A DNA stretch of 64,000 bases from positions 716,443 through 780,442 of the forward strand of contig NW_025064900.1 in the NCBI RefSeq assembly GCF_019112545.1, in the 5' to 3' direction. The DNA comes from Guyanagaster necrorhizus (taxonomy: Eukaryota > Basidiomycota > Agaricomycetes > Agaricales > Physalacriaceae). The translations under genes and the position numbers were made by a program. Below, piece by piece: positions 12,705 through 23,786 of the stretch. The notes beneath the pieces are model-generated. The model worked only from the letters and a program-made list of their open reading frames with translations. It ran no database searches and was not told the origin of the DNA. Each line of letters opens with the position of its first letter. Within the stretch, counting starts at the first letter, position 1.

Positions 12705-13848
12705 CTAGGCTCCAAAAAATACGCCGCGAAGGTCGCATTTTGACACGTTGGGGACCCAGTCAAACCTTATGAGCGAAAGCATGTCGAGACGAACCTCAGT
12801 CCAGAAAGGTCGAAGACCGGCTGCCTCGAGTGTCTCCCACCACGTCAAGAATTCGGCGAATTGTTTCCCCCATGTGTGAATTTCGAGTTGAAGTTGGCCA
12901 AACGGAAGCGGCTTGTCAGCGTGCAAGTACGGACCGATGAGAGCAGTTAAGGTTTCGAACTCCCATCCCTCCACGTCAATCTTGAGAATGTCAATGTGGG
13001 TATGTCCTAAGATGTTAGGTAAGTAACCTGTCAACGCAAAGGAAAGTGAAATGGAACGAACCATTCATTGCCATGATACGTTCGAGGGTGTACATAGCAG
13101 GTGAGTCATCTGTCGCCGCCTTATCGCTGCCTGCCAGGCCATATGGGAAGAAATGGGCGCGGGACGCCAGGGACCGTGGTATTTGAGGGCCGAATGACTT
13201 CACACTATGATCGTAACCCCAGATCTCGCAATGCCGGGTATTGGCAAGGATTTCCGCTTCAAATGAAGACTCATAATTAATGCCTGAGTCGAATGTCAAT
13301 GCCCCGGTCCGCGAAGAGGGTATTTCAACACACCAATGGAATAAATAACACAGTTCGGCTTTTCCTGCACGCGAGACAGCCCACAGACCCATTTTCCGCC
13401 ATCACCGAGCGCACCAAGACGTTCTACCTCATGCGGGCAATTATACGAGGCTGGAAAAAAATCCCCTGGAATATTGGACGGGATTCAGCAGCATATTGAC
13501 TGGGGGACCTTTGGACACATACAAACGGTATAAGCTGGCCAAGGATCCTTATCTGGAGGAAACCTGGTATATATAAGATCAAGATTTGAGCTCTAAGGCA
13601 CGTGCGTACATTAAAACTTCATTCGGAGTCGGACCAAAGGTTCTTATGAGTCCTTTTCGATCCCGGAGGGTCTTTTCGTAAATGGCATTTGCTCGTGCCA
13701 GCCTAGCTGGCAGATCCGAGTCACGAATGAATGAATATGTAGAGATCGTCGGGGTCGTGTGGTAAGTATTAAGCAGGTATAGGGTGGCGGCCAGCACAAT
13801 CAACACGAAAAGCGAATAACGCGGATGACGGGTCCAGATGCCAGGCAT
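12705..13848 (-). CDS. type II membrane FkbM-like methyltransferase
   Basis: Minus-strand exons 13610-13848, 13523-13563, 13334-13465, 13062-13283, 12705-13006, encoding 311 aa. Residues ~11-29 (SLFVLIVLAATLYLLNTY) form one membrane span close to the N-terminus behind basic residues, so the catalytic part is probably lumenal. The soluble part carries WDFFPASYNCPHEVERLGAL, GDGGKWVCG, GINYESSFEAEIL and the motif IDILKIDVEGWEFETL, which is the diagnostic acidic/Gly signature of FkbM-type SAM-dependent methyltransferases (EVEGWE-like). Exon 2 is only 41 nt but is required to restore the conserved segment. Substrate unknown; fungal members are commonly Golgi/ER-anchored, so methylation of a glycan or lipid is a guess. 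The introns are 46-57 bp. Confidence 0.88.
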
Positions 13849-14475
13849 GTTGCGTACTGCTATTATTAAAGCAGAAAACTGGTAAAGCTGTCGCCGCCGT
13901 TGTTGCTGTCGAAGAGTAGAGAGATGAAGAAAGGCTCTGTCGACGGTGTTCGTGGTGGGAAAGGAAAAAATGGAGGTATCTCAGGCGTCGTGGATCAGTT
14001 GAGTTTGTCTCTGCTTGGTCGCATCATGTCCTAAAAATAGACCTCCACCTGTTGCTTTTCCGTCCGCCCTCACAAGCTTCGAATGCATCTGTTGTTTGTT
14101 TTTTGTGCTTCGTCTTGCACTCCAATAAGTTCTGAATACTTCCCCTCACTCATCGCGCTGAATTGGCTTATTCCTATCGTAATCTTTTGGTTGGAAAAAT
14201 TGTTGAAACGGACGTGTGGAATGTGGAGCCCTCCATTGCTATGCAATCATGAGTAACGGTAGCGGGCTTTTTTACGTTATCACTACCGAATAGAAGTGGC
14301 ATGCACTAACGCATGCGTGAACCGTCCTTAAGATACAATCATGGATTGCTTGGTATAGGAAAGTCTTGTGAGTACTGAGCAGGATCGCTGGCGCTGTAAG
14401 TTATTGAATCCTTGATTGGATGGTGTATCATACATGTGATCAGAGACTTTATAATACAGGTTGAGAAGTTCGCAT
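13849..14475. other. intergenic
   Basis: Upstream region of the methyltransferase and 5' flank of the first tRNA gene. No coding sequence seen. Confidence 0.5.
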
Positions 14476-14547
14476 GGCCGTGTGGCGTAATGGCAACGCG
14501 TCTGACTACGAATCAGGAGATTGCAGGTTCGACCCCTGTCTCGGTCA
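14476..14547 (+). tRNA. tRNA-Arg(ACG)
   Basis: The 72 bases fold as a cloverleaf: acceptor GGCCGTG with CTCGGTC (one U-U at pair 6:67 and one G-U), D arm, anticodon arm with loop CTACGAA giving anticodon ACG, short variable loop, T arm with TTCGACC loop, discriminator A. The B box GGTTCGACC is present. No intron; CCA is not encoded, as expected for a eukaryote. A T run lies downstream (about 14608-14616). It is identical over all 72 bases to the copy at 21628. Confidence 0.93.
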
Positions 14548-15599
14548 GCTTATGACAAGGTGGTGCCTATGATCGTGTACGAAATATCAAGAACTGTAAG
14601 TTTCCATTTTTTTTTACCGACCCTTACCCAACGGAGGGGAAGGGCGTTGATCTGGTAATTTACCATTACTCACCTATCACATGACAGGTGAGCTGAACTT
14701 CTGATTCTTTTTTGTGTTCGTGTTTTTACAGGTTTTCTTTATCAGGAGCTGAAAGTCATCAGTAAATGTTGGATGCATATGAGTGTACTTCGTAAATTGA
14801 ATATATATGCTTAACTAGTCACATGACAGATAAGTTACCTCGACGAAAATCCCTCCGGCAAGAGGAGGTGACTTACCGGCAATTAATCACTAGTGTCATA
14901 TGCTAATGCAATTCGCCATTGCCTACTAACGAGCTGAATAGGTTTTAAAAAAGTTTCTCTTCGTATTTTTACACGTTTTGATGCTGAATTCGGTGTGATG
15001 TTGGAACTACAAACTGCAATGAGATGTGTATAAGACGCCGGCCCATGACCATGGTGGATATCAAAATCGGGGCTTTCGGGCGCGTCTTGGCATCAATCAC
15101 TGTTGACGCCATCATTAGTTCTAACATCCGAAATAATGAATTCGACTCCGGAAATATGGTAGCGAGAAGCCGCTTGGGACGATAATATTATAATAACAAC
15201 GAACCGTTGTGCGATTTGTACAGAAGATTTTTCGTTTACCCAGTCAAAACAGCTGGGTCAGGGACTCTTAAATGAAATGCCTCACAAACCACCGAACTCT
15301 TATTGTGTATGCTGTCGGCACAGGGTAGTAGATATTGACGGTAATGCCCGGATCTATGTAATAGCGACTTATCGTTTTCTCCAATAAGTTCTCACCATCA
15401 GGGGAAACATAGCCTGGTGTCGATACCTTGGACGAAATTTGGGCACAAGAGATGTACCATTGAACACGATCTTGTTACTGATAAGACATATAATGAATCG
15501 CAGACATTGAAAGGTTTATTTAACTGACCTGTCCAATCGGAGCGAAATATTACCAGGAGGCACATAAGATCATCCCAGAGTTAAATAATATCTTCGGAG
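14548..15599. other. intergenic
   Basis: About 1 kb with no recognisable gene. Short AG-rich and AT-rich patches only. Confidence 0.45.
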
Positions 15600-16161
15600 A
15601 GTAGAACTCATTTCACCGACAGGGATGTCCACAGGAAGCGTCGTAGTCAACTAACAAAGGCCGTAGTCCGTGAAAGTGGTGTGGTGTCCCATTCCGCAAT
15701 ATATTCGCGCAGTTGGTTAGAGTCCAGACCCTGGATACCCGCAGAGAAAGACGAATTCCCTACCATGAACCAGTTCACACCCTACCCATCCCAAACCGCG
15801 GCGGGAATCGGAGCTTTATCTGGATAATTGCTGCTGGGCCTTGATGATAAAGTGTATTATCCGGAAACCTGATAGTACTTCCCGCAGTGACAGAGACCGT
15901 TTTGGTTGCAGGAGAAGGGTCGACGTTACGATGGCAGGTGATGCCGGGTGATTCGACATCTGTGACCGGGGTGTTGTGTTCTACGGCCGCTGGACTGCGG
16001 CGGGAGATGTGGCGCTCTTTGCAATATGGGTTGTCCATATATCCATGGCGATGTCGATAAAATTGAGAGACAGAAGGAAATCTATAGGACGTACAGTACG
16101 CAGAAACATTTTGGGAGAGGATGGCAAGTGATAAAAGGCTTGAGACAAACTTCATCGTCAT
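15600..16161 (-). pseudogene. AA9 lytic polysaccharide monooxygenase (LPMO) relic
   Basis: The minus-strand frame starts with a clear secretion signal (MKFVSSLLSLAILSQNVSA) followed by AYCTSYRFPSVSQFY and the AA9-like block TPVTDVESPGITC, KTVSVTAGSTIRF and LYHQGP. Downstream the frame breaks: DKAPIPAAVWDG, corresponding to the AA9 KAP..WDGSG region, is in another frame and is followed directly by a TAG. A later VDIPVGE segment is in a further frame. A mature N-terminal His, needed for the copper brace, is not at the predicted cleavage point. AA9 enzymes oxidatively cleave cellulose outside the cell; this copy cannot encode one. An undetected exon structure could explain part of the shifts, but not the missing His. 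Confidence 0.6.
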
Positions 16162-17172
16162 GTTGTGATATACTAGTAGTTGAAACTTAGGTTGCCTTAA
16201 ATACGCCTATAGTTCATTGTTCAGAGTATAAGCCGAAAGCTCTAATGACGGAGAAGCTACGGGAAATAAGATCTTTGTCTATGCCACGCGGACTATAGTC
16301 TTGTACACGCAGTCGGAGATATTGACATTTCACCGTTCGGGAACGAAAGTTGCTTTTGTGCAGCGCGAAGTTGGGTCTCAGAGAGCTCCGTAGAATCTCA
16401 ATACTTGACTGACAATGAGCAAGAAAGGGATAACTATTCACATCCCCCACTCGCCAAAAAAAAGCGCAACTTATGGAAACTCATGAAAATTGCGACATTT
16501 CGAAACGGTTCATGACCCAGAAGCCTGGTATGAGAATTCTTCTCCCTGGTCTCCACAAGACTGCGGAAAATACCGTTCAAATGACGGTCGCTGAGTGACC
16601 ACAAGACACTCTCACGGAGAAACCCTTTGTCGCCGTCCGTGATTGATACTGAATAATTTTCAGTAGGCACTCGGAGCGTTCCTACTTGATGAGGCAAGTA
16701 TCGTATTTACTGAAAACTCGCACGATACTCGGCCACTGAATATCGCCAATCTACAGATGTTTCTTGCTTCCTGATCATCCACTAAAAATGGCAGGCCCTG
16801 GTACCTGAAGGACATTTAGGCGGTACCGAGCGCAAATAGAAAAGCGTTCCTAATAAGACGTAAAGGCGGGATCGCAGATGCTAACTCTGAATGATGGATC
16901 TAAATATAACGTATGTTTTTAGCGTGAGTACACGAAAAAATTTAACAACTAATCAGTACGAGAAAGACACCCTGGAATGGAGACCATCGCTGGAGAGGTA
17001 GATTCTCCGCCATTAACCTTGATTTGGACGCAAAAATGGAGAACTGGGGGGTGAAAGGAATGTGTAGTTCGATTGATCTATCCCAGGACAAAATTGAATC
17101 GAGTCTAGGCTCAATAATAGACCATGCCGTATCCAGGTAACCAATCTAGCGAGATACCAGACATCGTGTATT

Positions 17173-17708
17173 TCAGTGTGAAAAGATCCGCAAATAATCT
17201 ACGCACCTCTCAAGCCAGAATATCTGATGGAATAGTGGTCTTAAGTTGTAACCGTGTAATAATACGTCAACGACAAGAGAGTAAAAGTAGCGCACCATTC
17301 TGCTATCATATCGGATGATCAATGTCGAGCTTCTTCTTCCCGCTGGATGCCTGCGGCATGGCTTGTACCACCTCTCCCCACACCCATCCCACCCCAATCT
17401 GCCACAGGAGGTCCTGAGGCCTATCCTAAATATATAGCGGCAGATGATAAATACCATCGTAATTGAATCCAAGAGTGCTCCCGGCGCGACGGGAACAGTT
17501 GTTCTTGGGGGAGTAAGATTCACATTGCAAAAAATGTCCGGAGATGTGACGTCTAGCACGGGACCGTTCCTCAACGGCATACCTGGAACAAGTTGTGCTA
17601 TTGTGCTATTACGCCATTCCAGATATCTAGGAAAATAGATGGATCAGAGATGGATGGGCAGTGAAAAAAGAGGAGAACAGAGAGAAATAAAACTGCGGCG
17701 AGCTCCAT
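17173..17708 (-). pseudogene. second AA9 LPMO relic
   Basis: A minus-strand start at 17708 (MELAAVLFLSVLLFFHC, signal-like) is followed by a stop about 35 codons on. Another frame then gives NGPVLDVTSPDIFCNVN, a hallmark AA9 block, and next VPVAPG. A one-base shift is needed to continue into STLGFNYDGIYHLP (AA9: GSTVGF..IYHPGP). WDGCGERWYK and VDVLLHGYNLRP appear later, again in a different frame. At least two frameshifts plus a nonsense codon mark it as dead. It lies in the same orientation as the copy ending at 15.6 kb, so the pair looks like a decayed tandem duplication. Family assignment rests on these short blocks only. Confidence 0.6.
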
Positions 17709-19227
17709 GTTGAGCGGATATTGACTAAGAAATTTGTGTTCTTCCATGTATAGTGTCAATCTGAATGAAGGGATGTAAGCGATTGCATACTTAGAATGCG
17801 TACCAGCGATAATAAGGAGTCGTCTTCACATTCAGCTGCATAGGGTGTCAAGTGACATAGATAATTCGTCGATAATATGGGCTGTCCTGAGAAAATAAGA
17901 GCAACTGTAGCTGGTCGTCGAGTACCATTTCCCGGAGACTATAATAGATCCGGTCCGAGTCGTCGGATAATATCCTGTAGGTCAGGACTATGGCCCGACG
18001 GCATTTTTGCCGAGAAACAGCAAGAGGCACCGAAGAAATTCCAGAAAAGCAGCATACTAGATGTTCAGTCACAGAAACTGTCGCCCATATCTCGGGACGT
18101 AGTACATTGAATAGAAACAGGGTGAATTGGCCACCTCTGCTAGTACAGCTTAGGTAAATAAGTGTAAAACTAATCTACCTCGGTAGCTTGTTAGTTGTAA
18201 AAGTAAAGGTAATGAAGGAAATTGTCACTTGTGATTATATAAGTAAGAAAGACGGCAAGGATATAGATTTCAAGTTGGCTTTTCTTTTGGTGTGAGCTGG
18301 AAGTACGCTCTGCTTGTACTCTGCTCAGATCCTCCCGGCTAAACGGATGCATGCGTTGTGCCATGTATGAGAGATACGAGTTAAGACGAAAGCGGAGACG
18401 GAGATCCGGCCCGAAGTATAAGGCTTAGTCAGGCTTGGCACGTGGGATGTACGGGTTCAAGTCAGGCCAACTGTCACCAGCACCTTTCCTATCGTTACCA
18501 TCACCCACACCCCCAGTATCAGTGTCTTATTATCCTGTCTCATGGCTAGGAGACAGCACAATCTCTGTTTCTGGAATGCAAGCAGCAATCTGGATCGCCG
18601 CTACTTGCGTTGCTCGACAAGTTCGCATCGTTCGTTGGCGTATATATTGATTTCGTATTCAGATTAGTTCTGATATTGGGCATATACAGGATTGAGCAAC
18701 CTGTATGGTGAAGTGACGAACTAAAGCAACAGCTGGTGTTCATTGAGGTTCGTCTACCATTCATGGAATATCCGCGTACTTATTCAGAACTGTAGATTTC
18801 GCTTACTAATTTAGTATGGCATTTTGAGCGCGATTTTGCTTGGAAGAAGATCATCGTTAATAAGAAAAAAACGCCTTGTCAAACACTGATTTACGCGACG
18901 GTCAGCTCGACGAGACGCGATGCATGCGATTCATCCAAACCGTTGCTCTTTCACGCGTATCAAATCACCCCAGCGACATTGCTATTCATTTATGTCCAGG
19001 CATCGAATGTATCTTAAAGAGACCAAGTAGTACGTATTTTGTCCTGTGTCCGCATAAGATTATCAAATTTGACATTGTCAGTAGAGTCGTTGGTTCCACC
19101 CTGCACCCTTATATTAAGCAGTAATGAATGATGATTACAAGATAAAGGTTCTACTATATCGTCTTTCCCTCTATCATACAACAACCCCCCTTTTCTCGAG
19201 ATTAAGAATTAAAAGCAATCAAACCAT
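17709..19227. other. intergenic
   Basis: No gene recognised on either strand. Short frames around 17848-18110 and 18435-18650 are not domain-like. Confidence 0.45.
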
Positions 19228-20444
19228 TCATGCTTTGCCCAACATTCTCTTGCCTTCTACGATTTTGCTCTCATTATTTCCTAACTTTCCCGAAAGGACC
19301 TTGACCTCGCCTTTAACCCTGTCCATGAATTTCCGCTTCTTCCCAACGCTTCCACTACTACCGCTGCTGTTAGAGAACTGAGGCCTAACAACGGACCTCT
19401 CGACAAACTTTGAGCCACAGGAACTCGTGTTGTGGCCAGAGTCAGCAACCTTCAATTCGTCACTTGATAGGACAGGCGGTAAAGGTGCCATTTCCTTTAA
19501 AGACAACTAAGTGCTCATACTCCCTTAGATATGGTCGACATACAGATGGGAGCGACCAGTCTAGCAATGCATCCACTTTGTTCTGTTCGTGAAGAGGTGG
19601 CGTTGTGTTCACTTGTCTGATATCTGGTGGAGACACGGGATAGCCAGGCTATCATACATCAGCACACTATGGAATGCGCTCCTTACGACCATGACGTTAC
19701 CTCTTCTTCCGGCCTCTTATGGAGCGTCTCGTTTCTCTTTTTAGGCAGCATTGCGACGTTTTCCTCTGAAGGAGGTCCAGGAAGGTCACCCATGCCTCCT
19801 GCTTCCATCGCGGTTGGTGTAGTGGTGGGCGGTATAGCTGTCTGGCTGCCGTTTCCTGGTTGTGTCACCGTACTTAACTCGGAGATAGATAGGTCCCTCC
19901 ACGTTGACAAATCCGATGTAGGATTCGTAGAAGGAGTTAGTATGGACGTGTCGATAGTTGGCCCGGCGCCGCCATCCTTCGTTTTCTTGATACGCTCATC
20001 GCTATCAGGGGCTGCAGGGGCCTCCTTACCAGAATCTTCTGAAGCACTACCTGCTGAATTTGATTCAGTTGAAAAAGCTGTCAAATATCGCACCTGCCCG
20101 GATGAAATACGATACTCACGGAAATACGAGACCACCGCCTGGGGTAAATACTGCTTTTCCGTTCCTGTGGCATTACACAGCACTTTCCCAACATCTTCTT
20201 GGCCCAGCATATACTGCTTCGCTGTCTCTAGGATTCCTTCTCCCCCAGCTCCTTCAGCAACTTGCTCTTCCGATCCTCCAGGATACGCTCCCGGAAAATC
20301 ATGGCTTGATGTCGACACTGCAGACAACAGTGTTGGAGTCAGGGACTTCGGCGATGTCAATTCTGACATCGTCTCGTCGGCCCATTCATGTGACGGCGTT
20401 TGGGTACTGACAATGAGTGGGATTTGTGTGGCGGTATTATTCAT
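19228..20444 (-). CDS. conserved-looking fungal protein, function unknown
   Basis: Minus-strand exons 19701-20444, 19544-19648 and 19228-19506 join in phase to 375 aa. The start is the ATG at 20444; an extra upstream exon cannot be excluded. The protein is hydrophilic and Ser/Thr/Pro-rich. Recognisable blocks are DFPGAYPGG, ETAKQYMLGQEDVGKVL, QYLPQAVVSYFREY and a basic C-terminal tail KFMDRVKGEVKVLSGKLG ending GKRMLGK. I recall similar segments (LPGAFP, TAKQYLP, MDKVKGEAK..GK) in agaricomycete hypothetical proteins but know no function. No signal peptide or membrane segment. The second intron would be only 37 bp (19507-19543), unusually short; without it the frame ends before the basic tail. 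A 286-codon plus-strand frame across the same DNA is an antisense shadow. Confidence 0.65.
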
Positions 20445-21627
20445 GTATGATGGTGGTGGTGATGTCCCAGCCCTTCCAGTTTTATAGGACCTCCTCCCGG
20501 CGCAACTTTAGTGGCGAAATGACGTCGATGCGCATGATGTCATCTTGGTGGCCATCGGAACAGCCGTATTTGGATGTTGACGTCGAACCCAGAGGCTCAG
20601 CGAGATCTGAGGTAGCTGCGGTCCTTGGCTTATGTGTTGGAGCGCGAAGTTGACGTTGTAGAGAGCAATTTAGGTCAGAGCATCCGCCGGGATGGCTAAA
20701 GCAGACCAAAAAACGATATCAAGCCCCCAAGCCAAGCGTTCCACCAAATGAACGAAAAGGATCTCCCGCATTGTACTAGGTGAGCTCTACGACATGTCCC
20801 CCTCGACAATACCACTCACTAAAGCCGAAGATGCAGCTTTGTCTCCCCAGCAACGGCGAGGAGGCCATCAATTGCTCTAGGAACTACCTTTCAATGATGT
20901 GCCAGGCTTAGGAAGGAGTATTGAAGATATTCTTCACCAAGCTGACAATACCACAGGTCGCTCGGCATATCCGTGCCCGCATCTTCGTCTTCCGCCCTTG
21001 CTCGCGCATTCGAAAGCGTGTGTATACATTTCTGGCGGTTCCCATTTGACATTAGACGTCGTCACAGGCTCGAACCTGAAGGCTACACTACCATCGTCCC
21101 TCCGGCACAGCTGTGGATCACGTCGCGGTCATTTCGCCTAGGCTGCAAATCCACTGGTCTCCCTAGTTCAATTCTGGTGCCCTGTCCCAGACTCATACGA
21201 CAGACTCAAGATGGCATTCCATGGCCAGATCATGTTTCGTTTTTTCTTTCCCTCAGTCCAAAGTCTCTCGTCGAACAGATACCTTGACGTACTACTGTTG
21301 TTCGATGTGTGATCCATAGAGCGGCCGATCTTTATCTTGACGTTGGACGGAAGGAAGGGCTCTCTCAATTGGGAAGGAATACGTCTTGGAAGGTCAGGAG
21401 AGAGCATAGACTTGTGGTCCAAATGCTCACCGTCTGAATAGCCGCCCCTTCCTTTTCCACCTTCGATTGTCAAATCAAGCACATCTCGGAAGACGGCCAT
21501 TCTTCCACGGATGTCTGCTCGAGGCCACATTGCCCGTTCTCAGGTTCTACTGTATGCGGAACGAAGACACTATTCTATCTTCATTGGCGTCTTTAAACCT
21601 AGACGCCAGACTGGACTCAAGATGTAT
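20445..21627. other. intergenic
   Basis: Upstream region of the 19-20 kb gene. Frames at 20482-20709 (minus) and 20899-21287 (plus) are open for 60-100 codons but match nothing I recognise. The minus one could be a missed first exon. Confidence 0.4.
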
Positions 21628-21699
21628 GGCCGTGTGGCGTAATGGCAACGCGTCTGACTACGAATCAGGAGATTGCAGGTTCGACCCCTGTCTCGGTCA
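21628..21699 (+). tRNA. tRNA-Arg(ACG), second copy
   Basis: All 72 bases equal the gene at 14476, including the U-U mismatch at acceptor pair 6:67; the flanks differ. Anticodon ACG, B box GGTTCGACC. A TTTTG stretch about 20 bases downstream could terminate Pol III. Confidence 0.93.
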
Positions 21700-22905
21700 T
21701 TGCTCGTTTACATTCTTCTTTTGTTTCCGCGTTCCCTTAGCAGTAGGGTTGACCGTAAACCTCCAGTGGGGTTCAGTCACCGTTTTATTCCGAGGGGAGG
21801 GGGGGTGACTGTTACTTACCTTACCACGTGCCAAATAACATGACTGACGCGTGGTAGTGGCGGATTTTTTCGACTCTCTTTGTCTTCGTGTACCTCGTTG
21901 ATCGCTGTTCTACCAGGGATTCCAGAATATCCGAGTCGCTCGTGTGTTGGTCCCGTTATGAGGAAGGATAGACTTTAGCATGACCGGAAGAGCTAGATGA
22001 CCACGACGTATATTTGTCGAAAACTCATGTTTTACACTGGCAGTCTGGATCAAAGCTGTTGAGTCTTCGACTTACCCCACATTATAATTCCTTACGACAA
22101 GACTCCTCGTAACATACTTTCTGCATTTCCTGAGAGCATTCTCCTTGCGGCCAGCAGCGATATAAATTATGACATTGAGTTGATCTGCTTGATGACTTTT
22201 TTTTTGTATTTTTCGCCCCCCTCACGCACGAAGGGCCTTATCCCAGCCCAGTACCACCGCCTGATTAGAAGAAATACGTCAGCCCTATTCGCCATGGCAA
22301 CCCTCGGTCAACTACACCTCAATGCGCTTAGTATGGGCTCCGAAAGGACGTCCCGCACTTCACACATCGACTTCACGAATAATCTGGCAAGTACCACACG
22401 AGAAAGAAAGACTGTAAGAGCCGGATGAGCGCGTGACAACTTGCCAAGCTGGTGAAAAAGGGAATCCCGCTGGCATATCTGACAATTTCGTCATTCAAAG
22501 ATTATCGATGTTATTGGATCACCCCCCCTCCCCAAAGTCCCGCCCTGCTGAAGTAGCTTGTTCGGTTTTGCGCTCTCTAGGCCGCCCCTGTTGCTCCAAG
22601 AATAGAAGAGAAAGGGGGGAATCGGAAGCGAAGCACAACTGGTGACAGCAGATCTCTGCTGCGCCGAGCAAGATCCATTGAGTCGGTCAATCTGTGGGGC
22701 TGCAATTACGGGATTCATAATTCATTCCTTGGCGATCAACGTCCGCGCATTCAAAAGGCTATCACCCGATACGCGGTCTCGTCTCGTATCCCACGAGGGG
22801 CCCGATTATCGTACTACACACAGTTAACAGTTATCGTGAAAGCCATAAAAAGTTCATTTAACGAGTCGTATACACATGCCCACGCACGGCCCAGGAGCGG
22901 GAGCA
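21700..22905. other. intergenic
   Basis: Nothing recognised between the tRNA gene and the 3' end of the membrane protein gene. Confidence 0.45.
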
Positions 22906-23786
22906 TCACACCTCTTCCACGGCCCTCCTCTTAGCGGTCGAGGGTGGGTCGGCGGCGGCGGGCGGATGCAGGACAGGAACTTCGGCGGTGCCCAGTTCAA
23001 TCTGTGGTATCTGCCCCGCCTTCTGCTCATCTTTCGGTGACGGCATGGCGATAAACATAGATATGCGTAGCGGTCCGGGAGGAATGGTCTGCGCGACGGG
23101 ACCATGGGGAGGGGACGACGACGACGACTTGATGAGTGCCCAGATACGGGCAGGCGGGGGAGTTGGAAGGGGGAGGTCTTGGGTGTATGAGACGGCAAAA
23201 GGCTATGAAAAGATACGTGTGAGCCAATAATAGAACCCGGCAAATTATATAAGATGGGGAGGGGGGGAGGGGGGGGGCTCGCACTTTGCATGTTTCCCAG
23301 TCGTGGTGTTCGTTGCCGGCATTCAACGTTGCTTCGTACATGACGGGCTTTGGGGGCTTCCCATTAGGCGGTATCCAAGTGCCGTTCCGGATGGCTTCCT
23401 CCATCATGCGTCGTTGGCGTCGACGACGCATGATGGTGCGAGCCACGATGGTTGCTGAGATGGCGAGCAACAGTAAGAGCACTCCTGTTGATGTTGAATT
23501 GCTGGGTTGGTGATTGATTATAGCAATATAACGCACCTAAGAACGTATACACTAGTCTGATCATCATTTAGGTTTCCAATCATCTTAAGGAGGACTTACA
23601 GTACACGGTCGCAGATGTTCCCCCGCCCCGATTTCCATTTCCACCAAGGCCGTCGTTATTCCCATCCAGACCGCCGCCATTGGGACCCTGTCTTCTAGTG
23701 GGTCTCGGGCCGAAATCCGAGAATGTTGATGAAGGTGAGAAGGGCGGGGTGAAGAGCTCGATAGTGCTCGTCGTAACAGAGGACAT
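22906..23786 (-). CDS. single-pass membrane protein, paralogue 1 (basidiomycete family)
   Basis: Minus-strand exons 23600-23786, 23537-23551 (15-nt microexon), 23285-23484 and 22906-23202 give 232 aa. The order is a Ser/Thr/Pro/Gly-rich, probably extracellular N-terminus, microexon LYTFL, then one membrane span VLLLLLAISATIVARTIM with a basic stop-transfer RRRRQRRMMEEAI, then a cytoplasmic Pro-rich tail ending in a conserved-looking block PLRISMFIAMPSP...IPQIELGTAEVP. There is no secretion signal, so the topology is inferred from the basic cluster. Intron 3 (82 bp) holds a long C/T tract, which explains the G-run visible on the plus strand near 23250. Function unknown. It aligns end to end with the gene at 27350 and shares every intron position. 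Confidence 0.8.

Noticed and set aside
19627..20487. 286-codon plus-strand frame
   Set aside because: Antisense shadow of the minus-strand gene 19228-20444; the minus strand has the spliceable, conserved-looking protein.
23245..23280. Dense G runs resembling a quadruplex motif
   Set aside because: They are the complement of the C/T-rich tract in intron 3 of the membrane protein gene, so a splicing explanation is simpler.
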